NCBI GenBank assembly: GCA_030674185.1
Contig: CM060312.1
Location: 24,942,961 to 25,006,960 of the forward strand
Reading direction: 5' to 3'
Source: Monoplex corrugatus
Lineage: Eukaryota > Mollusca > Gastropoda > Littorinimorpha > Ranellidae
Length of the DNA: 64,000 nucleotides
Below the pieces are notes generated by a model. The model was given only the letters and a program-made list of their open reading frames with translations. It was not told the DNA's origin and did no database searches. How positions within the stretch are numbered: position 1 is the first letter of the stretch; every line of letters starts with the position of its first letter. Below, piece after piece: positions 47,801 to 59,851 of this stretch. The translations under genes were made by a program, and so were the position numbers.

Positions 47801-48263
47801 TTCTCTCCTGGCACAACTTCACTGGCTCCCTGTATCAAAGCGCATACAGTACAAACTTGACACCATGTGCTACAAAAACCTCAATAATGCAGCCCCCGAT
47901 TACCTGTCAAGCCTACTTGAGATCTATGTTCCCTCACGTACCCTCTGCTCTGCCTCCGATCCTCTGACTTTTCGCTTTCCACGCACTAAGCTCATTACCT
48001 ATGGTCCACGAGCCTTCTCTGTATCTGGTCCACTCTCCTGGAACAAACTTCCTCTCTCAGTCCATCAGCAACCTACTTTTGTCTCCTTCAAGTCCGCTCT
48101 CAAAACTCACCTTTTCTCCTCTGCATAAAATCCTGACCTCACTCAATCCCCTCTGCAGCCTGTCTCCACTCGGAGGGGAATCACATTGTAATATATAATT
48201 GTATATAATATGCTCTTCATAATTTTCCATTGCTTTTATTCTTTCTCCCCATTTATAGCTGTG

Positions 48264-48342
<79 letters not shown>

Positions 48343-50219
48343 TGCATGCGTGTGTCGTGCGTGCGTGTATGTGTGTGTGCATGCATGTGTGTCTGTTTCA
48401 GCGCTTAGATTTGATTTTATCAAGATTTTGCGCTATATAAATAAAATATTGTATTGTAATGTATTGTATGTACTTTGTAGTGTATAATATATATGTCTGC
48501 GCCAGAACTTCCGTTACAAAATTCGGTTTTGATGTAAGTGCGTCGTTCCTCAACTGTAAACTTGGCCATGACACTTTGAATGTATCGAACATGACATAGC
48601 AAATGACATTTCTAATATTTGCACATCATTTTATAATGAGATAATTGATTGAATAAATGCCCAAGTGTATGTAAAGTTTTACAGCATTTCAACAATCACA
48701 TTTTAAGTTATTAGGACTTTCTCACTATATATTGGATGATCCTCATATTTTTATGCCTAGATTTTCATCAATACATACATTTTTTGTGCGAGTCGTAATA
48801 TTTTGTTTCTTTTGTTTGTTATGTTTTTTTGTCATGTGTTATTCATTTATGATTTTCTTGGTATTGATGGATGGATGTTCTTACTTTAATATAAGCATGT
48901 CTTCGTGTTATTGATTTTATTGTTAATGTTTTTTGTTGTTTTCAGGTTGAAAGTAGTGCTGGTAATCTTGTTTGCCATGGCCAGTTTTTTGATTGTTGCT
49001 TTTGCTCATGATGTTTGGTTCAGTATCATAGGTAAGTAGCACTGAACAGTCATCAGATTTTGAGGCCTAGATCAGTCATTTGTTTTATATGTGTATGTGT
49101 GTGGGTGTGTGGGTGTATGCTTGCATGTGAATGCATGTGCATGCATACATGTGCATTTAAGTAACACCATTTCAAAAGAGTTATGCTGGTGCAGATTGAA
49201 AAAAAAATTAATATTTTTAGAAAATGTGAAAAAAATTAACAGCAGTGGCATAAAATTGTCTATTTGTATAGGGTTGAGTGTTGTAAAAGTTGTAATCAAA
49301 CAGGGATGAGTAATTTATAGACAAGGCTCAGGCGAGATTCGAAGACCATTCATTTTGTTGTCAGCAGCTACATCAGTTGCTGAAGGGTTGTGAAGAAGTG
49401 ACTATCTCACCTGTTGACTGTTTGCGAACAAAAGTTTTGCAAACTTTGGAGATCGATGGTTGGTCTCCAGAACAAGTACCTGTCCATACAAGAAGGGCTC
49501 AGGCCTTGTAACCATGTTCACCTCTTTCTCTGCAGTTGCCAGCTGATCTTACGATGAGTGTGACTCTTTGTCCATCGTGATCATTTTATCTTGGAGACAA
49601 GACATGTGTACCCAGTCTTGGCCTTTATCAGTTGTTCCTGTAGCTGTCATGGTTCCAGTTTTGCCCTAGAGTAGCTGTCACCCTGCTTGAGTGGTGCATG
49701 TCTGTTCCTTGTTGACACACTCTATTGGTAGATAACCCTTGATTACATCATACATCAGTGGTATGATACACGCACATGCGCACTTGCACACACACATACA
49801 CACACACACACATGGGTACACACACATGCATGCACGTATACATGCACGCACACATGCACACACGCATGCACACACATGCATGCACACATGCACGCACGTA
49901 CACATGCACGCACGTACACAGGTATGCACGCACACACACATATGCACACACAATGTCTCTCTTTATCGTACACACACACACACGCACGCACGCACGCACG
50001 CACGCATGCACGCACACACACACATGGGTACACACACATGCATGCACTATACATGCACACACACATGCACACACATGCATGCACACATGCACGCACGTAC
50101 ACAGGTATGCACGCACACACATATGCCACACAATGTCTCTCTCTTTATCGTACACACCAACACACACGCAAACACATGCACGCACACACGCACAGCACGC
50201 ACGCACACACGCACACGCA

Positions 50220-50296
<77 letters not shown>

Positions 50297-52695
50297 CTCT
50301 AGCTAGAAAATTCTATCTGGACTTCATGTTTTAAATTGCTAATTACTCAGTTTTTGTAAAACCTGTCACTGTGATATCTGTTTTGTGTACAACAGATCAC
50401 AATACTTCTCTAAGAGGAAATTTTGTCCCTTGACTTGACCCCATTATCTTAGCTTGTGAAACTCCTTATTCATGGATAAAATCATTAACAAAATTGCTGG
50501 GATCGGGAATTTTCTTAGATTATTCATAAATAGCAAAGGGCTTCTTAAATATTTACCTCATTAAAAGAAGGGGAACTGCCTATATCTTCTACATTAGCTG
50601 GATTAGTTGTAAGCCAGTTTGGAAGCATTCATAGTGATAAGATAGATCTAAGATACATTATAGTGATAAGATAGATTTTGGGTAAGTTAGGATAGAACCC
50701 CAGGACCTTGTCAGGGTTTATACTGCAAGCTTTCAGGACATGCCATGGTTATGTTGGCTTTCCCTTTCCGTCACATGACGTTTAAAGTGTTTGTGCATAT
50801 GGAAATATTCCAAGCATGGAGACATCTTCTTGAAAAAACTGAATCTGAAACTTGATGAAAAGTTGTGTACTTAATAAGGAATAGATGGTGTATTTCATTA
50901 AGAAAAGTATAATCACTTGAAAAGTTATCAGAAGTCACCATACAGAAGAAAATGATTCCACTATCACAGAACCAACAGCCTAACATGTACAAAAACATTT
51001 AGGCTCCAATTTAGTCCTGTTCATCTCAATTTTTACAGCACTTGATTCATAGAAGTTTCTTATGCTAGAAGTTTTCTAGATTTTATTTTATAATTAGGTG
51101 ATGCATCTTATATACCTGAATGCTTTAGAGCCCAGAAATTACTGTACATATTATATTTATTTTAGAAATCCTTTAATTTCGTGTTTCTTGCCCTGATCCT
51201 AATCTTGTGTTGGTTGCTCCATACTCACTTTATCAGTTGCTGTTATTTCCCCAAAATCAGTTTGCCAGAAAACAATATTCATTGTTGTATCTACTATGAT
51301 TGCTATTACATGTAATGTTCTGTATGCTATTTATATCGTTCAATGCAGCATTCTTCTGTTTTGTAAATGTAACATGGACTTCATGAAACATGCAAAAGAT
51401 GTATTATGGTAAAATGTTTTGAAATATCACACTGAAATGATAATGATAACCATTGCTTTTTGTGACAGGTGTGGTGTGTGCCAGCTGTAGTGGAGGGTTA
51501 GGGGAGATCACCTTCCTCTCTCTGAGTGCCTTTTATGACTTGTGAGTGTCAGAACTGTTTTTATTTCTGTGATTGTTTATCTAATGCTTTCTATATTGTG
51601 TTCAGAGCTGTTTGGCTGAGATACTTTTTCTGATGTTGTCGTTACTGTCATTGAAACATTCACTATATTTCATTTAATTTGATCATAGTTTAAAAGAGTG
51701 TTGTACATTTTTGGCTAGTAAAGTTTTAAGACTCATTTTTATGTTTTACTGTCTTTGAAGCAGTCAGATTCTTTCATGTACTTCGATTGGAAAAGTTCTG
51801 CAAATTGTTACTGATTTTAGATGGGCACAAAAATAAAATGAGTTAGATGTCACACTTGTGATGGGAAGGTCTGGGTCCAATCTACTTGAGAACTTCCTGC
51901 TTGCGGATAAAGAGTAGAGAATTTAATCAGTTGCCATGGTTTAGTGGTTAGCATGATGGACTACTGACTGAAAGGTTTTGGGTTCAAATCCCCATCAGTC
52001 CTTTGAAAAATCATTGCGGGATTTTTTTGGCTTCAACCAGCTTCTGTCCAGGGTTGAGTATGCTATGGGCTCTTTGGGAAGACTGGGATGACACAGTCAA
52101 GTCTCATCCACTTCACAGATGTGTCATTGAGACTGCTGCTCAAATATTCTGACCAATGCTGCAAGTGTCTGGATCTCTCTGACCTGGTTGGTGTTAGGAT
52201 ATATTATAGTAAGTGTAGAGTACAGTCTTAATCCTAGTTGGAACTCCATAGTATCATGACTATTGTCCTCAACAATTTAAGGAATTGAAAAAAAAAAACG
52301 GTTTAATAGTGAAGAACTGAATGCAGGTTGAAACGGTTGAGTAAGATGTTGATTTCACAGTATGTGTTTCATAGGAAAGTGGTGTCATCATGGTCATCAG
52401 GCACTGGGGCTGCAGGTGTCTTTGGTGCTCTGGGCTATGCTGGCTTGACATCTGCTGGTCTGTCTGCTCGCAACACTGTCCTTAGCCTGGTAGTGGTCCC
52501 AGTCCTGATGGGAGTCAGGTAGGGGTCGGCCTGTTCCTTGCTATATGCATGAATGGGACCAACAATCAGAAATATCAATCCAGACACAGCAAGATGACCA
52601 CCAACAGTACCAACAGTGACAACAACAACAGTGACAACAACAACAACAGCAAAGCAATATGTGTATGTGTGTATGTGTGTGTGTGTTATTTGATA

Positions 52696-52731
<36 letters not shown>

Positions 52732-53928
52732 AGCATGTGCGCATATGTGGTCATATAGAAGCATGTTCTTGTATTATGTGTACACAATACATGTACTTTC
52801 ATTTTAATTTTCTTGTTCTGTGTTATATCATGTTTATGTGATTGATTTGTTGTTGACTTGTGCTTTTATGCATAACATTTTCTGTAAAATGCATAGCATT
52901 TATGGGATTGTTTCCTGGGATGTTGAGTTATATAAATCTTCATGATGATGATGATGATGATTATCATTATTATTACAGTAAAAACCCTCCAAATAGGTTA
53001 TGTCTTGTCTTATCATTCCTATTTATCCATGCTGAACTTTTGTAATGTGTAAAGGCATAAATCGTGTACATCTTTGAAAATCTTTGAAAATCTGTTACCT
53101 TGCTTGTTGTTTGTTGGGCAAGTCTTTGTAAGTTTGTTACCATTACTGCATGAGTTTTTAGAATGGATCAGTAGCTGTGTAACTTTTTATAAGGGTTTGC
53201 TTACTGATCATGCAATTCAAAACCATCCAAGTGTTTCACCTGTCTCACATTGTCTTCATAGATCTGGTTTGCCTCCCCCAAGGTTACCATGTAAGTTAGA
53301 ATATCTTCATTTTATGGGCAGGTTATACTGTTATTATCATGGTAAGAATTAAAAATGATGATAATATGATGATGATAATATGATGGTGATGATGAGGTAT
53401 AACAAGAGTTAAAGATATTGATGATAATAATGATGATGATAATATGATGATGGTGATGATGAGGTATAACAAGAGTTAAAGATGTTCATGATAATAATGA
53501 TGATGGTGATGACATTGAACAGGTGGATGGTTAATGTGGTCACTGTCGACATGTGATAATTGAAACAGTATATTTTGTTTATTTAGCTACTTCTTCTTGC
53601 TGACCAAACCTGACAAAATCATGACAGTGTCTGTGGACAAACCCACACCGGAAGACACAGATAATGACTTCACCTCTGACGCCAGTGTGCTTCTTGCAGA
53701 AGGTCAGATGAATAAGTATTGTATCAGTATGTTGGAACATAAAATTTGCTTACTTTTTTTTTTGTGATAGCCCAGTAACTTGCTGAGAGCGTCATGCTGA
53801 TGATGATGTAGAGGTTGTAGCTTTGACTCCCATATGGGCCACACAGATTTGACCCAGATGGTTGAGCTAATAAGCATGCCAGGCTGGTTAAGCATGAGTC
53901 ATGGGTTTGATCCTGAAGTGGGCCACAG

Positions 53929-53959
<31 letters not shown>

Positions 53960-55541
53960 TTAAGCAAACTGGCTGGCTCATGTAATAGAACCATGTGCTA
54001 TACTCATATGATGCTGTTAAAAGCTTGGTCCAGCTGGCCAAGTCAAAGAGTTTGAAACGATTGATGCTTTTCCATGAACGGTTCAACGTGTACCTTTTGG
54101 CCTGCACATGCTTAAGTTCCCATGGCAGTTGAAAATCGTGAAGAGCAGAGCATTAGCCCTGTTGACCTGGTGTAAAACATGGGAGAGAGAGGTTGATTTC
54201 CCAGGACCCTCCCCGTGAATGCCAATTAGCTTTCTTGCCTTTCTGAAGTCTTGGTCAAAAAAAAAAAAAGGATGACACTGCACTGTGGTGATGCGCTCTC
54301 AAAGGGGAGAGCAGCCCAAGTTTCATGTGGAAAAGCCACTTTGACAAAAGAAATAAATATGAATATAAATATGAACTTGGTTGGAAATGAGGGAGGTGTC
54401 TTTTCTACCTGCCTGCCATATAAGTTACACATGATCTCCAGCCATAGGATTCAGAGTGATCAAGGTGGTTGCTTTACTTCCATTGTCTGAAGATTCAGAT
54501 AGTGATGCAGAATTTAAGTTTGAGATAGGAATAATTGCATTGGTGGCTGCCTACATGCGGTCTAAGAAAAGGAAAAGCTGATGCTCAAAAAGAATACTGG
54601 TCTCATGGAGGAATGAGGTTGGTGCTTACTTAGCTGTGTGATTCACTGATTTGATTGATCTACGGTGGAGTCCACCTGTAACAAACCTGCCTACAACAAA
54701 ATTTCGGCAGTAATGTATTCTTTTATGTTCTTTTTTCTCCTTCCCTTTTGCAAAATACTGTCATGCACAATGAGATTCTTTTTGTACAAATGAGGTGCTG
54801 CTTTCCTGAAGGCCAGGCTTGCCATAATATAGTTTTGCCCGACAAGAAAAGAGCTCGAGACTGGTACATCTGCTCAACATTGTGCACTGTATGTTTAGTG
54901 CAGTGATCAACTTACTAGACTAGATTTCTTCAAGTGTCAGTGAAAAATGTGTCAGCCACTTAGGCATGCTGGTGACGTAACGCCAGCAGTGATATGTATA
55001 TGATGTGTGTGTTAGAGAAGGTAAAGCAGTGAGGGAGAGGAGATGGGCGCTGCTCTCGTTATGCTGGCTCTAGGAAATGTTGACGTCTTTAGCGTAAGTT
55101 ATGAGACAACCTTTACTTCTTATGTTGGATATTCTTTTCTCAGATGTGCAGTTTTTGGTAAAAGATGACGTTAGAAGTGAAAGCCACTATTGGGTTTTGA
55201 CTTGTTGCAGATGTGAAGAAAGAAGTGAAGCTGACTTTGCAACAAAAACTTCGTCTTGTTCCAGTAAGTTTCTCGTCATCTCGTGAATACATGTGTAGAC
55301 ACATGCTGGCTCATTTGCTTCTCATTTATGCATGCATGCATGCACACGCTCATGATTGTGTGCATGCTTATACACACACACACACACATATCCCATTCCC
55401 ATGCGTAATCATTTAATTTGGTCTCTGTCATGATATCTTATGGTTTCTTTGGCAGTGACAAGTTCGTCTGATTCTTATTTCACATCTGAATAACAAACAC
55501 ACTCAGACACACACGCGCGCACGCCCACACGCACGCACGCG

Positions 55542-55634
<93 letters not shown>

Positions 55635-58017
55635 CTCTCTCTTACTTTTCCCTGCCTCCAGCCATGAATTTGGTGTGAAAATGAAGTGTAAATAATAAAA
55701 ACTTACATAGTATTTATTTATTTAAATATCTCAATAATTAGCGTGTGCGTATATACATAAATGTTCTTGACTTGAGGCTAGTGGTTTGAAAGTTGTTTTT
55801 AAATTTTTCATTTCTACAACATTTAATTTTGAGAAGAAACTAAGTGATAGATCATAATTTTCTTCACGAAGCTAGTTGGTAAATCACAAATTTCTACAGG
55901 AAATTAGTTGGGAAATCACAAATTTCTTCATTCAGTTTTCTTATGTGATGTTATGCTTCTCAGATTTTCACACCTGTGAGTGAGAAAAGGCACATGAAAC
56001 AATACTTGTATGTTATTTATTTATTTACATTATAAATACCTATCTGTGCATTTCTGAAGCATGAATCACCATGCATTTTTGCAGATCTTAATGTCTTAAT
56101 TTGCAACAAACAGTGTATATATTACTTGAATCAGTTTATTGTCAATAAAATTCATTGAATACACTATGTCAAGTTGCAGCAAAGTTGTCTGATTGGTATA
56201 TGCATTTAAAATGTAACTGTAAGTAAAGTTTTCTGTGTATTGAGGTGAATCTTTTGTGACATTGTTATTTGTACATTGGCTAATCAACAGGCAAAGTTTG
56301 AGGATGCACCTATGTTGCTAGGGAAATTAACAGTTTGAATTTCTGAGTTTATCTCTCTTTTTCTCAAAATATAAATTTGATTGGGTACCATCTTCAAAAC
56401 CATGCAGAGTCACCAGTTGTTCATCCCATTTCAAAATGGATTTCACCATTGGAAAGAGCATACTATTTTTCTACAAGAAGAATAGCATAAAATGTCAAAA
56501 CGGCCAAATGGAACAAGGAGGCTCATTCCATGGTGAAGGGTCACATTTATGATGACATCATGACATGACATGACATAATCCTGTAACAGATTTTTTTTTT
56601 AATGTAATTATTTTGTATCCCAGTATTTATGATGAAATGACATGGCCCTGTGGTTGACTTTGTGTATGATCTTTTTGTGTCCTAGTATTTGTCATGATAT
56701 GGCCCTGTTGTTGATTTTTTATGTAATCTTTTCGTATTCCTATAGTGGTGGTAAAATGACCCTGTTTGTTGACTGTGTAGTCCTAAAAATGACCCTGTTT
56801 GTTGACTGTGTAGTCCTAAAAGTGACCTTGTTTGTTGACTGTGTGGTCCTAAAAATGACCCTGTTTGTTGACTGTGTAGTCCTAAAAATGACCCTGTTTG
56901 TTGACTGTGTGGTCCTAAAAATGACCCTGTTTGTTGACTGTGTTCCTAAAAATGACCCTGTTTGTTGACTGTGTGTTCCTGAAAATGACCCTGTTTGTTG
57001 ACTGTGTGTTCCTAAAATTGACCTGTTTGTTGACTGTGTGTTCCTAAAAATGACCCTGTTTGTTGACTGTGTGGTCCTGAAAATGACCCTGTTTGTTGAC
57101 TGTGTGTTTCTAAAAATGACCCTGTTTGTTGACTTGCGTCTAAATGACCGTTGTACTGTGTGTTCCTAAAAATGACCCTGTTTGTTGACTGTGCGTCCTA
57201 AAAATGACCCTGTTTGTTGACTGTGAGTCCTAAAAATGACCCTGTTTGTTGACTGTAGTCCTAAAAATGACCCTGTTGACTGTGTGTCCTAAAAATGACC
57301 CTGTTGACTGTGTGGTCCTAAAAATGACCCTGTTGACTGTTGAGTCCTAAAAATGACCCTGTTTTTTGATCTGAAGTCCTAAAAATGACCCTGTTCGTTG
57401 ATGTGTAGTCCTAAAAATGACTCTGTTTGTTGACTGTGTAGTCCTAAAAATGACCCTGTTTGTTGACTGTGTAGTCCTAAAAATGACCCTGTTTGTTGAC
57501 TGTGTAGTCCTAAAAATGACCCTGTTTGTTTGACCCTGTTTATTGACTGTGTGGTCCACAGCCCCTGCTGAAGTACATGATCCCCTTGACTACTGTGTAT
57601 TTTGCTGAATACTTCATCAACCAGGGGCTGGTGAGTCTTTAACTTGTGTGCATCGCGCGTGTGTGTGTATGTGTGTGTGCGTGTGTATGTGTACTTGTTT
57701 GTGTTTAGGTTGTGTGTGTGTGCTAGTGTGTGCGAGCGTGTGTGTGTGTGTGTGTTTGTGTGTGTGTGTGGTGTGTGTGTGTGTGTGTGTTGTGTGTGGT
57801 GTGTGTGTATGTGTGTTTGTGGGGTGTGTGTGTGTGTGTGTGTTTTGTTTAAATGTGATGTGTATGTGTGTGTGTTGTGCGCATGTGTGCTTTGTGTGGT
57901 GTGTGTGTGTGAGCGTGTGTGTGTGCGTGCGCATGTGTGTAAGTGCACATTAGTTAATCTAACATTAAATGGTTGTTAAGTTGAATTGAATGTATGTGTG
58001 TGTTGTGTTGTGTTGTG

Positions 58018-58095
<78 letters not shown>

Positions 58096-59675
58096 GTTTA
58101 TAAATGGTTGAATGTTTGATTGTGTTGAGTGTGTATATTTGTGCATATGTCCTTGCGTGCTTGCTTGCTTTTCTTTTGGTGTGTCTGTGAATGTGTGTAC
58201 TTGTGTGTGTGTGTTTGTTAGTGTGTGTGAGAGAGACAGAATGAGAGAGAGACAATGACAGTGATATTTTTTATTTCTTCCATGTACTTTCAGAGGCATA
58301 TATTCAATGTGGTTTTGTTGTTGTTGCTGAGTTTCAAATGTTTACCATCATCCTTGCATTACTGCTTGGCACATGGAAGAAGATATTTATTATCATTCAC
58401 TTTTATTCTTGATATTGATAATTATTCATTTGTATTCTTTCTTAGTTTAATGTAGTATGTCTTGTAGTTTGTCCATTTCATCTTATCTGTAGGAGTTGAC
58501 ATGTATTTGTTTTACTTATTTCATTCTCTGTGACTTTTGTGAAGCATTTAGTACTCTTGTGAGGTAAAGCACTGTATAAAAGTCATTAGCAGCTATGGTT
58601 TCCATTTGTGAAGAAATAGGGCAGTAGGCTAATGCGTGTAGATCTAAATAGCTCACATTCTCTAATGCACACAGTCTTCTTCTAACTTTTGCATTCACTT
58701 TTCTGGAAGATCACCGCTCATTTGTTTAGTACCATGTAAGTGAAAAAAACAATGTATCCGTACAAGAAAAAAATACTGCTCAGTCTGAGCTTTGGCCAAC
58801 AGAAGGACTTGTCCTGGCCACAGAACCAGCTTCCTTGCTATTACCAACAGACAGTACAAATCCCTTTGGTGGTTATGCATTATTTCCGAGTATAGGTGAT
58901 AAATAACAAGAACATATTTGAAAAAATAGCTGTCTTGTCTGAAAACCCCACAAAAAGACACCATCCTCTACTTTTTCCAAGAAAAATATTATTATGCACA
59001 CTCTTTGTTTTTTAAATATATAAGCCACTTATGCTTCATCACTGTCAAAATCTGTCAGGATAACATATCTGTATCTTTCAATTCAGATGCCCAAGGAATA
59101 AAATGATGTGCAGGAAGCTGGTGGATTGGGTATGAGAGTCAAGGGGTTAAGTTTTTGCAGCTGTGTATAGGGTGCAGGGGTCAGAGGGTTAAAAGAAAAT
59201 GCCCACACAAACAGTAACCCAAAAATCTTCTTCTTGAAGCTCCAACTCTCTTGCTTCAAGTATACATTACCAATATGGATCTCTTGCTTCTTGCTTACAA
59301 CTTCACAACATACCAACAGTGTCAGCATTATTCACAAAACCTAAACTATTTCACCCAAACTAGGTTTTCTTGTTTTGGGTTGTTTTTTAATCTAACTTCA
59401 TAAATATGACTAAATGAAAAGGAATTTTGTTATATTAATTTATAAGCCAAAATGAAATCAAAATGAACTGGGTTTTTTTTTTACCTCTGTTATCAAACGT
59501 TCATTCTTGACCAAAAAAAATTACTGCAGGCCAACCTGGCCAGCCAGGTTGTAAGGCCAAAGAATTCCTTCCCAACTGCCCAAGGAAGTTGAAGTTTGTC
59601 AGAAAGAAGAAACATTGAACTAGAGTTCACCCAGTCCATGCTCTTGCACAGGAAAGTTGTATGCGTGTCTGCATG

Positions 59676-59725
<50 letters not shown>

Positions 59726-59819
59726 GGGGGGGAGAGAGGGAGAGACATTCAGAGAAAGAGGATATGCAATTGTCCTGAATCAGGTCTACTGACAATATTG
59801 AAAAAATTCAAACACACAA

Positions 59820-59851
<32 letters not shown>

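Noticed and set aside
48210..50334. Long frames rich in Cys-Val or His-Thr around 48.2-50.3 kb, also at 37.4-38.3, 57.6-58.3 and 62.6-62.9 kb
   Set aside because: They are translations of CA/TG microsatellites.
51932..52010. tRNA gene
   Set aside because: A and B box are present but the acceptor stem does not close and the sequence continues as a SINE body with a second genomic copy at 63.27 kb.
56642..56968. 108-codon frame with an 11-residue repeat (MTLFVDCVVLK)
   Set aside because: It is the 33-bp minisatellite read in frame, located in a CLN3 intron.
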